A stretch of 45,342 nt of DNA from Acidobacteriota bacterium (GTDB taxonomy: Bacteria > Acidobacteriota > Terriglobia > 20CM-2-55-15): contig QHWY01000240.1 of assembly GCA_003223875.1 (NCBI GenBank), forward strand, positions 1 through 45,342. The letters are read 5' to 3'. Shown here one piece after another: positions 1 to 7,393 of the stretch. The position numbers were made by a program, and so were the translations under genes. The notes below the pieces were generated by a model, which made no database searches, was not told where the DNA came from, and was given only the letters and a program-made list of their open reading frames with translations. The first letter of the stretch is position 1. Each line of letters begins with the position of its first letter.

Positions 1-1095
1 CTGCTGCTGGACCGCCTCTTTAATGGCTTTAGGGGGAGAATGACCGGATCCGCCTTTGTCCGGGGGTTTTCCACGACTCGTGGGTATCTTGCGAATAACG
101 ACGTCGGTCTGTTCGCCGATTTCCTGAATCGCGTAACTGTAGGCGACGAACGAGGCGCGCTGCCGCGGTTGGCCGGATTCCCGGAGAATTGGATTGTCGT
201 CAACCCTCAGTTTGCAGCTTCGGAATTCGCGGGCAATTTTGCCAACTCGACATACCACGCGCTGCAATTCAATGCGAATAAGCGCTTCGGCAAGGGATGG
301 ACTGTGTTGAGTAACTACACCTGGAGCCGCGCCCTCGGAGAAGAAGTTGGAGAAGCACAAAAAGACCAGCTTGGTGGGCAGGTGTTTCTGAGGAGCTACC
401 GAAACGGAAGAAATCGTCACCTCGATAAACGGCTGCTCAACTTGCATCGAACTCACGTCTTCCGAAACAGCGGCATCTGGGAACTGCCATTCGGGCCCGG
501 ACACAATTTTCTTAGTGGAAGGGGACCCTTAATAGCACGACTGGTGGGAGGCTGGCAAATTGGAGCCATCTTCAATTTGTTTTCCGGAGCGCCCATTGGA
601 TTATCGACACAGGTGACCTCGTTTAATCAAACAGCGCGCAACACGCCGACTTTGCTTGGAGTATTACCGAAGGGTACCGGACAGGTGAAGCGAGTTAGCG
701 ATGGCGTCATTTACTTCACTGATCTCAAACAAGTGCCTGATCCCGCCGCTGCCAATCTGACCTCGCAGCAGGCTCTCAGCGGGGCAAGCGCGCTCAAAGC
801 GATTGCCGATAAGTCGGGCAAAATCGTTGCTGTGAATCCAGAGCCGGGCACTGTCGGTTCTCTTTCGCAAACTTATTTCGAGGGGCCAGGTTCATTTCGC
901 TTGGACACGAATGTGATAAAACGTGTTCGTATTCGCGAGAACTACGAATTGCAAATTCGCGGAGATTTCATCGACATGCTCAACAGTCCACAATTCGATA
1001 ATCCGGACACGGACATTAATTCCACTAGTTTCGGGCGTATCACTGCGTCCGGCGGCGAGCGCATCATCGTGCTCAGCATGCGGATCAATTTCTGA
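1..1095 (+). CDS. TonB-dependent receptor, C-terminal fragment (5' end outside window)
   Basis: The reading frame is open from the first base of the window, so this is the C-terminal 364 residues of a larger protein; the internal ATG at 40 is not a credible start. The sequence has the outer-membrane beta-barrel style of the large acidobacterial TonB-dependent receptors: alternating aromatic strands, the [19 protein letters not shown] segment, a late [20 protein letters not shown] stretch, and a C-terminus ending in aromatic Phe (MRINF), as expected for BAM-inserted barrels. A very similar C-terminal layout is seen in the complete receptor at 20258-23596. Expected role: TonB-powered uptake of a large or scarce substrate, identity unknown. 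A molybdenum hydroxylase pair follows 56 bp downstream, which could mean co-regulation with substrate oxidation, but this is inference. Confidence 0.85.
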   Translation: MLLDRLFNGFRGRMTGSAFVRGFSTTRGYLANNDVGLFADFLNRVTVGDERGALPRLAGFPENWIVVNPQFAASEFAGNFANSTYHALQFNANKRFGKGWTVLSNYTWSRALGEEVGEAQKDQLGGQVFLRSYRNGRNRHLDKRLLNLHRTHVFRNSGIWELPFGPGHNFLSGRGPLIARLVGGWQIGAIFNLFSGAPIGLSTQVTSFNQTARNTPTLLGVLPKGTGQVKRVSDGVIYFTDLKQVPDPAAANLTSQQALSGASALKAIADKSGKIVAVNPEPGTVGSLSQTYFEGPGSFRLDTNVIKRVRIRENYELQIRGDFIDMLNSPQFDNPDTDINSTSFGRITASGGERIIVLSMRINF

Positions 1096-1151
1096 TTACT
1101 TGGCAATCCGGCGCAGGTGCGATAGATTTTTTCTATCGAGAGGAGCTCTCT

Positions 1152-1601
1152 ATGATTTCCTTAACGGTAAACGGAAAACAGTATGAGGTGGATGTGAGCC
1201 CGGACACGCCATTGCTTTGGGTGATACGCGACGCGATTGGCCTGACTGGGACCAAGTTCGGGTGCGGCCTGCAGCAATGCGGAGCCTGCACGGTTCAGCT
1301 TGACGGCGTGGCCGTTCGTTCCTGCGGGATGGCTGTATCGAATGTGGGAACGAAGAAGGTCACAACGATCGAAGGACTTTCGCCCGCATCGAGCCACCCG
1401 TTGCAAGTCGCTTGGATTGCCGAGCAGGTACCTCAGTGTGGCTACTGTCAATCGGGTCAATTGATGTCGGCCGCAGCGCTGCTCGCGAAGAAAGCGAAAC
1501 CAACCGATGCGGAAATTGATGCCGCCATGTCGGGCAACATCTGCCGATGCGGAACATATCAACGGATTCGCCGCGCTATTCATCGCGCGGCCGGCGCGTA
1601 G
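1152..1601 (+). CDS. iorA: (2Fe-2S)-binding subunit of a molybdenum hydroxylase (isoquinoline 1-oxidoreductase alpha-like)
   Basis: The 149-residue product is a small electron-transfer subunit of the xanthine dehydrogenase superfamily. The plant-ferredoxin-type cluster is ligated by C38, C43, C46 and C58 ([12 protein letters not shown]...RSC). The second cluster has the C-terminal CGYC and [11 protein letters not shown] motifs. Both are intact and the length is normal for IorA. A strong Shine-Dalgarno sequence (GAGGAG, 1139-1144) lies 7 bases before the ATG. The catalytic subunit follows after 94 bp, so the two probably form a heterodimer that hydroxylates an N-heteroaromatic or aldehyde substrate. 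The substrate cannot be read from sequence; the gene symbol reflects family resemblance only. Confidence 0.9.
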   Translation: MISLTVNGKQYEVDVSPDTPLLWVIRDAIGLTGTKFGCGLQQCGACTVQLDGVAVRSCGMAVSNVGTKKVTTIEGLSPASSHPLQVAWIAEQVPQCGYCQSGQLMSAAALLAKKAKPTDAEIDAAMSGNICRCGTYQRIRRAIHRAAGA

Positions 1602-1627
1602 GCATGAGCGGCTGCGAATGCAAGCCC

Positions 1628-1662
1628 GCGCGGAGCGCAAGCGCGATAGCGCGCAGCCTCAA
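1628..1662. repeat. divergent copy of the GCGAAGC...GAAGCCTCAA palindromic element
   Basis: The gap between the two hydroxylase genes holds a diverged relative of the short element seen at 3850, 7287, 11025, 11099 and 41033: GCGCGGAGCGCAAGCGCGAT followed by AGCGCGCAGCCTCAA. It can fold on itself. It does not reach the start codon at 1696, so it is best read as an intergenic insertion in the 5' leader of the catalytic-subunit gene. Confidence 0.5.
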
Positions 1663-1695
1663 CAAATAGGGCGCAGCCATAAATTGAGGTGGCAT

Positions 1696-3816
1696 ATGAC
1701 AAAGACACTAACTAGACGCACCTTCTTAAAAGTGAGCGCAGCCGGTGGCGCGCTGCTCGTCGGCGGATATCTTCCAGGCTTCGGTGAAACCAGCAGGGCC
1801 GAAGCGGCCGGTGTTTTGGAACCAAACGTCTGGGTCCGGATCGGCGCCGACGATACCGTCACCATCATGTTGTCTCAACTCGAGATGGGGCAAGGCGTGA
1901 TGACCTCGATGCCGATGCTAGTCGCCGAAGAACTCGACGTCGACTGGAACAAAATCAAAACCGAGTGGGTTCCCGCGGATCTCAAATACGGCAACCCCAA
2001 TTTCGGTGGCGCGCAGTTGACCGCAGGCAGCAACAGCGTTCGCGGAATGTGGAAGATCCTCAGACAGGCGGGAGGCACGGCCCGGGCCTTGCTTGTGACC
2101 GCCGCCGCTCAGTCCTGGAACGTGGAGGAAAGTGCCTGCTCGACTGAAAAAGGCGAAGTCATTCACAAAGCCAGCGGGCGGCGTTTGCGTTATGGCGCCC
2201 TGGTCGAGAAGGCAGGCGCGCTGCCGGTGCCGAAAACGGTGGCCTTGAAGACTCCAAAAGAATTCCATCTGCTTGGCCAGTCGATGCCGCGCCTGGATAT
2301 TCCGGAAAAGGTCAACGGGAGAGCAGTCTTCGGCATCGATGTTAAACGGCCTGGCATGCTGGTCGCGCGCGTTGTGAAGTGTCCCGTGTTTGGCGGAAGG
2401 GTCGAGAGCTTCAACGCCGAAAAGGCGAAGGCGGTGCCCGGTGTCCGCAATGTCGTCAAAATCAGCAGCGGTGTCGCCGTCGTCGCGGACAATTACTGGG
2501 CGGCTTCGAAAGGCGCAGAGGCTCTGGAAGTGAAATGGAACGAAGGTCCTCTCGCGAACTTGAGTAGCGCCGAGATCCTGAAGAAGTATGCAGCGCTTGC
2601 CGAGCAGCCCGGCAAGGTGGCTCGCAACAATGGGGATGCCATGGCGGCTCTGAAGGGTGGTGGACGCTCGTTCGAGCGGGTGTTTGAAGTGCCGTTTCTT
2701 GCCCACGCGTGCATGGAGCCGATGAACTGCACAGCAGACGTCCGCTCCGACCGATGTGATGTTTGGGTTCCAACCCAGGGGCAGACCGCCTCGCATCAAG
2801 CTGCAATCGCGGCATCGGGACTTCCCGCGAAGGCAGTCAACATCTACACGACTTACCTTGGCGGCGGTTTTGGCCGCCGCGGCGAAGCGGATTTCGTGAC
2901 GGATGCGGTGGAAACGTCGAAAGCCGTTGGAAAGCCGGTGAAGGTTATTTGGACGCGAGAAGACGATATCCAACACGACTACTATCGCCCCATCACATAC
3001 GTGCGGATGTGGGGTGCAGTCGACGAATCCGGCCAGCCCGTTGCCTTCATGCAGCGTATTGTGCAGCAGTCACTTATGAAACGGCTTGGACCCCTGCCGC
3101 CTGATGGTATCGACCGCATCTCCGTGGATGGTGCTGCCACTTTGCCGTATGACATTCCGAATGTCCGGGTTGAATACATCGAAACCGATCCGGGAATTCC
3201 GTATGGCTTCTGGCGTTCCGTCGGTGCATCGGTGCAAGGCTTCGTCGTCGAAGCTTTCATGGACGAGCTCGCCACCACGGCGGGGAAGGATCCCTACGAG
3301 TTTCGCCGTGGTCTCTTGAGTAAACATCCGCGGCATCGCGCTGTGCTCGATGCGGTGGCCGAGAAATCCGGCTGGGGCAAGCCGCTGCCGGCAGGACACA
3401 CCCGCGGAATTGCTGTTATGGAAGCGTTCGGCAGCATCGTCGGCCAGGTTGCCGAGGTTTCGGTGACGAATGGCGCGGTGAAAGTTCACAAAGTGTGGGT
3501 TGCCGTCGATACGGGTTGGGTCATCAATCCCGACACGATCAAAGCGCAGATGGAAGGCGGTACGCTGTACGGATTGACTGCGGCGTTGAAAGGCGAGATC
3601 ACCATTCATAGCGGGCGGGTCGTGCAGCATCACTTCAACGATTATCAAATGATCCGGCATAACGAGGCGCCCGAGGTCGATGTGCATGTCGTGTCGAGTA
3701 CCGAAAACCCGGGGGGCATCGGCGAGCCGAGTACTGCCGTTGCGGCGGGCGCTCTCGCGAACGCAGTGGCGGCAGCCAGTGGCAAGCGCATCTATAAGCT
3801 GCCTATTCGCGTGTAA
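1696..3816 (+). CDS. iorB: molybdopterin-binding catalytic subunit (isoquinoline 1-oxidoreductase beta-like), Tat-exported
   Basis: The 706-residue product is the large molybdopterin subunit of an IorAB-type molybdenum hydroxylase. The frame is open further upstream (from 1507, overlapping the 2Fe-2S gene). I chose the ATG at 1696 because GAGGTGG precedes it and because it gives a classical twin-arginine signal: TRRTFLKVSAAGGALLVGG near residues 5-24. Family landmarks follow in order: the early MGQGVMTSMPML motif, GGGFGRRGEADF in the middle (cofactor binding), GFWRSVGASVQGFVVEAFMD and the C-terminal GGIGEPSTAVAAGALANAV with the conserved Glu. The enzyme would be folded with cofactor in the cytoplasm and exported by Tat, which is usual for this subfamily. 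Substrate unknown. It is translated just after the 2Fe-2S subunit gene. Confidence 0.9.
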   Translation: MTKTLTRRTFLKVSAAGGALLVGGYLPGFGETSRAEAAGVLEPNVWVRIGADDTVTIMLSQLEMGQGVMTSMPMLVAEELDVDWNKIKTEWVPADLKYGNPNFGGAQLTAGSNSVRGMWKILRQAGGTARALLVTAAAQSWNVEESACSTEKGEVIHKASGRRLRYGALVEKAGALPVPKTVALKTPKEFHLLGQSMPRLDIPEKVNGRAVFGIDVKRPGMLVARVVKCPVFGGRVESFNAEKAKAVPGVRNVVKISSGVAVVADNYWAASKGAEALEVKWNEGPLANLSSAEILKKYAALAEQPGKVARNNGDAMAALKGGGRSFERVFEVPFLAHACMEPMNCTADVRSDRCDVWVPTQGQTASHQAAIAASGLPAKAVNIYTTYLGGGFGRRGEADFVTDAVETSKAVGKPVKVIWTREDDIQHDYYRPITYVRMWGAVDESGQPVAFMQRIVQQSLMKRLGPLPPDGIDRISVDGAATLPYDIPNVRVEYIETDPGIPYGFWRSVGASVQGFVVEAFMDELATTAGKDPYEFRRGLLSKHPRHRAVLDAVAEKSGWGKPLPAGHTRGIAVMEAFGSIVGQVAEVSVTNGAVKVHKVWVAVDTGWVINPDTIKAQMEGGTLYGLTAALKGEITIHSGRVVQHHFNDYQMIRHNEAPEVDVHVVSSTENPGGIGEPSTAVAAGALANAVAAASGKRIYKLPIRV

Positions 3817-3818
3817 AT

Positions 3819-3965
3819 CCCCTCCTAAGTTAGGGTGGCTTCGCGAGCCGCGAAGCGCGAGCCCGATAGGGCGAAGCCTCAAAAGAAGCGAGCGAAGCCG
3901 GGGTTGGTTGCAAAAGGGAACCTCCCCGCTCGCTGCGCTCGCGTCCCCTCCTAACTTAGGAGGGG
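3819..3965. repeat. composite palindromic intergenic cassette (copy 1)
   Basis: The whole gap between the hydroxylase and the protease gene is built of repeats. It starts with CCCCTCCTAAGTTAGGG and ends with a near-perfect hairpin at 3945-3965 (CCCCTCCTAA, one base, TTAGGAGGGG). The interior at 3850-3883 carries the dispersed core GCGAAGCGCGAGCCC plus AGGGCGAAGCCTCAA, and a second small inverted motif GCTCGCTGCGCTCGC. The same building blocks recur at 7211-7378, 10932-11153 and 31331-31380. Nothing coding is supported here. The G+C-rich hairpins could act as terminators for the upstream gene. Confidence 0.75.
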
Positions 3966-4017
3966 AGTCGATTCCCCTCAGCTTGAAAAAATTCTCCCTA
4001 GGCATAAGTTTCCTTGC

Positions 4018-4938
4018 ATGTCCACCCTACTCGATGCCTATTCCGAAGCAGTCATTGCCGCGTCCGAGCGTGTAAGTCCCTCTGTCGTCAATATTGAAGT
4101 GCGGCAGCAAGGCAGGCAGGGCGGATCCGGTTCGGGTTTCGTCTTTACGCCGGATGGATTCGTTCTGACGAACAGTCATGTGGTTCACGCAGCGAATAAG
4201 ATCGAAGTGACTCTGCCGGATGGGGAGCGATATGAAGCGGACAAGATCGGTGAGGATCCTGATACCGATCTTGCGGTGGTGCGCATCACGGCGCCGAATT
4301 CCGTTCCCGCAACGCTTGGCGATTCGCAATCGACCCGTGTGGGGCAGCTCGTCATTGCCATCGGCAACCCCTATGGCTTTCAGGCAACGGTCACGTCAGG
4401 TGTTGTGAGCGCGCTTGGCCGTTCACTCCGGTCGCAATCCGGTAGGTTGATCGACAATGTGATCCAAACGGATGCCGCCCTGAACCCCGGCAATTCAGGC
4501 GGACCCCTGGTCACGTCGAACGGTGAGGTCATTGGCGTCAATACGGCAGTGATCCGGCCGGCGCAAGGAATTTGCTTTGCGATCGCTATCAATACCGCGA
4601 AGTTCGTGGCGGGCCGGCTCATCAAGGATGGGAGAATCCAGCGCGGTTTTATCGGCGTGGCGGGACAAAACGTCCCGCTACATCGGATGCTGGTTCGGGG
4701 ACATCATCTGCCGGTTTCGAGTGGAGTTTTTGTCGCCGGTATTGAACCGGACAGCCCCGCTGCGCGGGCGGGCCTTCGTGAGGGCGACCTTATTGTCGGA
4801 TTTAATGACCAGCCGATACCTGACATCGATGCATTACATCGGGCTCTGACCGATTATGAGTCCCGCGCCCGCGCAAACCTTACGGTGCTGCGCGGAACAG
4901 AAAAGATTGTGTTGGATATCGTGCCCTTGGTGCGTTAG
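4018..4938 (+). CDS. S1C (HtrA/DegP-like) serine protease with one PDZ domain
   Basis: The 306-residue product has a trypsin-like protease domain at about residues 8-190 and one PDZ domain at about 205-300. The catalytic triad is intact: H54 in TNSHVV, D84 in DTDLAVV and S160 in GNSGGPL. The PDZ carbohydrate-type groove region contains SPAARAGLREGDLIVGFN. Unlike periplasmic DegP/DegS there is no signal peptide or membrane anchor at the chosen ATG and no second PDZ, so a cytoplasmic location is likely if this start is right. No convincing Shine-Dalgarno precedes it, but the protein aligns with the family from its first residues. Probable role: cleavage or quality control of misfolded protein. 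Confidence 0.88.
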   Translation: MSTLLDAYSEAVIAASERVSPSVVNIEVRQQGRQGGSGSGFVFTPDGFVLTNSHVVHAANKIEVTLPDGERYEADKIGEDPDTDLAVVRITAPNSVPATLGDSQSTRVGQLVIAIGNPYGFQATVTSGVVSALGRSLRSQSGRLIDNVIQTDAALNPGNSGGPLVTSNGEVIGVNTAVIRPAQGICFAIAINTAKFVAGRLIKDGRIQRGFIGVAGQNVPLHRMLVRGHHLPVSSGVFVAGIEPDSPAARAGLREGDLIVGFNDQPIPDIDALHRALTDYESRARANLTVLRGTEKIVLDIVPLVR

Positions 4939-4948
4939 ATCTGGAATT

Positions 4949-4980
4949 CCCCTCCTCGCCGAGGAGGGGTGGCGCGACGA
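4949..4980. repeat. hairpin head of the palindromic cassette (copy 2, truncated)
   Basis: Positions 4949-4957 (CCCCTCCTC) and 4961-4969 (GAGGAGGGG) form a perfect 9-bp stem with a 3-base loop, followed by TGGCGCGACGA, the same run that follows the hairpin in the other cassettes. It lies 11 bp after the protease stop codon and could terminate its transcript, although no T-tract follows. Confidence 0.7.
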
Positions 4981-5021
4981 TTGCTGTCGCGACGAGTGAG
5001 GAAGCTCTTCGAGAGCCAATC

Positions 5022-5569
5022 AAAATTGACGATGACGTGAGGAATATCTTCAGCCTGACAACCCTTCTCGAGCGCCAGTACATGGAGGTGGTGTTTGCGG
5101 AGAATGGGCTTTGCACAAAAAATACATCGTGGGCGCTCATAGGAACCGTGAATAAATTGACTTCTGAAAAGAAACCCGAACGTGTCCGAAAATTTTTCGT
5201 GTTTATTTGCCCTATAAACGACGTTCGGACTTCCGGTCGATGTTTTGCATCCCCCAGAATTTCACCCAGATCATTTTTTTCACAGCTCCATAGAGCGCCC
5301 CTACAGTTGCGCACCCCAAGCTGTGTAGGGGCGGTCTATGACCGCCCAGGATTTTTTGTGCAAAGCCCGGAGAATGGCCGCGATGGGATCGAGCTTCTGA
5401 AACACACGCCTGACATCGATGCTATTCTGGTGGATGTCATGATGCCGGACATCGACGGCTATGAAACGATGCGCCAGATTCGAAAAAAGCCGGTGCGACG
5501 GATTACGTATCCAAGCCGGCGGACCTCGACCGGCTGCTATCGTTGTTGAGACTCCACTTGGGGAGATGA
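5022..5569 (+). pseudogene. receiver-domain (REC) gene remnant, interrupted by a MITE-like element and an internal deletion
   Basis: Translation of 5022-5106 gives the start of a receiver domain (DDDVRNIFSLTTLLERQYME). After the insertion at 5107-5367 it resumes with GRDGIELLKHTPDIDAILVD and DVMMPDIDGYETMRQIRK. A deletion of roughly 23 codons with a frame change follows, and the last part (AGATDYVSKPADLDRLLSLL) continues in another frame to the stop at 5567-5569. The phospho-acceptor region and the KPAD lysine region are therefore both present but on separate frames. The closest visible relative is the third receiver of the giant poly-HAMP kinase (C-terminus near 11173), with near-identical motif order. 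The beginning is also missing, so this is a decayed fragment. An open frame at 5037-5549 passes through it but crosses foreign sequence. Confidence 0.8.
5098..5376. mobile_element. MITE-like insertion with 17-18 bp terminal inverted repeats and 9-bp target duplication
   Basis: The left end GGGCTTTGCACAAAAAAT (5106-5123) and the right end ATTTTTTGTGCAAAGCCC (5351-5368) are exact reverse complements. The direct repeat CGGAGAATG occurs at 5098-5106 and 5368-5376, flush with the element if the first G/C is assigned to the flank. The roughly 261-bp interior has no transposase and no long frame of its own, so it is a non-autonomous element. Its right part carries GTAGGGGCGG-TCTATGACCGCC, a palindromic motif also found inside ftsI. 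Deleting the element plus one target copy (270 bp) joins GCG-GAG-AAT to GGC-CGC-GAT and restores the receiver motif AENGRDGIE in frame. Confidence 0.85.
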
Positions 5570-5584
5570 GACAAAACAGAGAAA

Positions 5585-5645
5585 TAGCCACAAAAAGGCA
5601 CAAAAATCACAAAAACTTTTGTGAATCTTGTGTCTCTTTGTGGCT
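5585..5645. repeat. long imperfect inverted repeat in the leader of the REC-PAS kinase gene
   Basis: Left arm from 5585 (TAGCCACAAAAAGGCACAAA) and right arm ending at 5645 (GTGTCTCTTTGTGGCTA) pair over about 29 bp with a few mismatches around the tip CACAAAAACTTTTGTG. It ends 24 bp before the start codon at 5670, so it would lie in the mRNA leader if transcription starts upstream. Similar A+C-rich palindromes occur as dispersed repeats in many environmental genomes, so an inserted repeat is as likely as a regulatory hairpin. Confidence 0.65.
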
Positions 5646-5669
5646 AAATCCTGCGTCAATTTACGGATA

Positions 5670-7136
5670 ATGTCTGCCACCGAAAAGGTCAACATTCTTC
5701 TCGTTGACGACCGGCGCGAGAATCTGCTCGCTCTCGAAGCTATCCTGAAGGGGCTCGGCCAAAACCTCGTGAAAGCGACTTCGGGCGCGGAGGCGCTGAA
5801 GTATCTTCTCAGGAATGAAGTTGCCGTTATTTTGCTCGATGTTGCAATGCCCCACATTGACGGATTCCAGACGGCAACGCTGATCCGCGAGCGCGACAAA
5901 ACCAAACATACTCCGATTATTTTTCTGACAGCCATCAGCAAGAGCGATATCCACGTCAGCCAGGGTTATTCCATCGGCGGCGTCGATTACATCTTCAAGC
6001 CGTTTGCGCCCGATGTCCTGAGCTCGAAAGTGGCGGCTTTTGTCCAGATGTTTCAACAACGGCGCGAAGCGCAGCGGCAATCGGCGCTGCTCAAAGCCGA
6101 GAGTGATTTCGTCACCGCAGTGCTCGACACTGTTGCGAGTTTCGTGCTCGTCCTGGATTCCGATGCGCGCATTCTGCGAGTGAACCGTTCATGGGAAAGG
6201 ATGACCGGCTTCTCTCTCGAAGAGGTCAAAGGCAACTACCTGTGGGATTATCTCGAAGACCAACAAGCGGCAAAAGATTTCCTCAACGCACGGCTACCCG
6301 ATAGAGAATGCGAGGCATACTGGTTCACCAAGGGCAAGAAGCGCCGGTTAGTATCCTGGTGTTGCACGGTTCTGCACAGCGACACCTTCGGAGCCGAACA
6401 TTTCGTAGTGACCGGCCGCGACATTACCGAACTGCGCCAGCGCACCGAAGAATTGGAAGCTTTCACTTATTCGGTTTCCCACGACATGCGGGCTCCTGTT
6501 CGCGCAATTGACGGCTTCACGCGGATTTTGATCGAGGAATATTCGGGCAAGCTGGATGAGGAAGGCCGGAGGTTGCTTGAAATCGTTCGGGCGAATACCG
6601 AAAAGATGGGGCAGCTCATCGACGGGTTGCTTGCTTTATCCAGACTGGGCCGTGAGAGAGTCATCTTCTCCGAAATTGATATGACCGATCTGGCGCGAAC
6701 AGCCTTCGAAGAACAAAAAGCCGCGGGTGCGAACAATCGCCAAATCTCATTGAAGCTGGACGGGCTTCCACCGGCCTATGGCGACAAGCGCTTGCTGGCG
6801 CAGGTATTTCACAATCTGCTATCGAATGCGATCAAGTTCACGCGTAACGAGAAACATGCGGAAGTGGAAATTGGGTCCCTGCCGGGAGCGCTCGAAGACA
6901 TTTATTTCGTGCGGGATAATGGCGTCGGTTTCGATATGGATCATGCCCGGAAACTGTTTGGAACGTTTCAGCGCTTGCACGGAGCCGATCAATTCGAGGG
7001 CAGCGGCATCGGATTAGCCACGGTGCGCCGCATTATCGACCGTCACGGCGGCCGCGTATGGGCGGAAGCCAAGCCAGACCGAGGAGCGACATTCTATTTC
7101 TCGCTTCCCGTTCGCGAGCAGCGCCGTGCCTCGTAA
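5670..7136 (+). CDS. REC-PAS-histidine kinase (two-component sensor with N-terminal receiver)
   Basis: The 488-residue product has a receiver at residues 6-125 (acidic pair D13/D14, phospho-acceptor D57, FKPF lysine near 112), a PAS domain at about 148-262, HisKA with phospho-accepting H271 in SVSHDMRAP, and a HATPase domain with N (NLLSNAIKF), G1 (DNGVGFD) and G2 (GSGIGLATV) boxes. I chose the ATG at 5670 because the receiver begins right after it; the frame is open to 5628 but that part is repeat DNA. There is no membrane segment, so it acts in the cytoplasm, probably relaying phosphate received on the receiver or sensing through PAS. Its first 135 residues are clearly paralogous to those of the convergent hybrid kinase at 7394-9508. 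Confidence 0.9.
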   Translation: MSATEKVNILLVDDRRENLLALEAILKGLGQNLVKATSGAEALKYLLRNEVAVILLDVAMPHIDGFQTATLIRERDKTKHTPIIFLTAISKSDIHVSQGYSIGGVDYIFKPFAPDVLSSKVAAFVQMFQQRREAQRQSALLKAESDFVTAVLDTVASFVLVLDSDARILRVNRSWERMTGFSLEEVKGNYLWDYLEDQQAAKDFLNARLPDRECEAYWFTKGKKRRLVSWCCTVLHSDTFGAEHFVVTGRDITELRQRTEELEAFTYSVSHDMRAPVRAIDGFTRILIEEYSGKLDEEGRRLLEIVRANTEKMGQLIDGLLALSRLGRERVIFSEIDMTDLARTAFEEQKAAGANNRQISLKLDGLPPAYGDKRLLAQVFHNLLSNAIKFTRNEKHAEVEIGSLPGALEDIYFVRDNGVGFDMDHARKLFGTFQRLHGADQFEGSGIGLATVRRIIDRHGGRVWAEAKPDRGATFYFSLPVREQRRAS

Positions 7137-7210
7137 TTGGCCTTAAGAGCTGCCCGATTCTTCGGTACTTCTTGCTTCAGGCCTTGAGCCTTGGCCTGTA
7201 GGAACGTATT

Positions 7211-7378
7211 CCCCTCCTCTGCGAGGAGGGGTGGCGCGACAGCGCCGGGGTGGTCAGTTCGGCGAAACGTAACTCCGGTCTTTTATCGAGGCTTCGCCCT
7301 GTCGGGCTCGCGCTTCGCGCCACCCCGTCTGCGCCGTCGCTTCGCTTGGCGCATCCACCCCTCCTCTGCGAGGAGGGG
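7211..7378. repeat. composite palindromic intergenic cassette (copy 3, complete)
   Basis: This complete cassette lies between two convergent kinase genes. It is bracketed by two copies of the CCCCTCCTC/GAGGAGGGG hairpin (7211-7231 and 7358-7378). The interior begins TGGCGCGACAGCGCCGGGG and includes the dispersed core in reverse orientation at about 7287-7320 (GAGGCTTCGCCCTGTCGGGC then TCGCGCTTCGCGCC) and the run CCACCCCGTCTGCGCC. Copy 4 (10932-11153) shares this order, with extra internal sequence. As a pair of strong hairpins between convergent genes it may serve as a bidirectional terminator. Confidence 0.8.
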
Positions 7379-7393
7379 AATGTTTTTCTGAGG

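Noticed and set aside
1918..2976. 352-residue open frame on the - strand inside the molybdopterin subunit gene
   Set aside because: Antisense to a clearly conserved protein; its translation has no recognisable domain and unusual composition.
3070..4005. 311-residue - strand frame across the end of the molybdopterin gene and the repeat cassette
   Set aside because: Half is antisense to a conserved gene and half is repeat DNA.
5037..5549. 170-residue open frame as an intact gene
   Set aside because: It passes through the MITE-like insertion and leaves the receiver frame after the internal deletion; it is a pseudogene frame.
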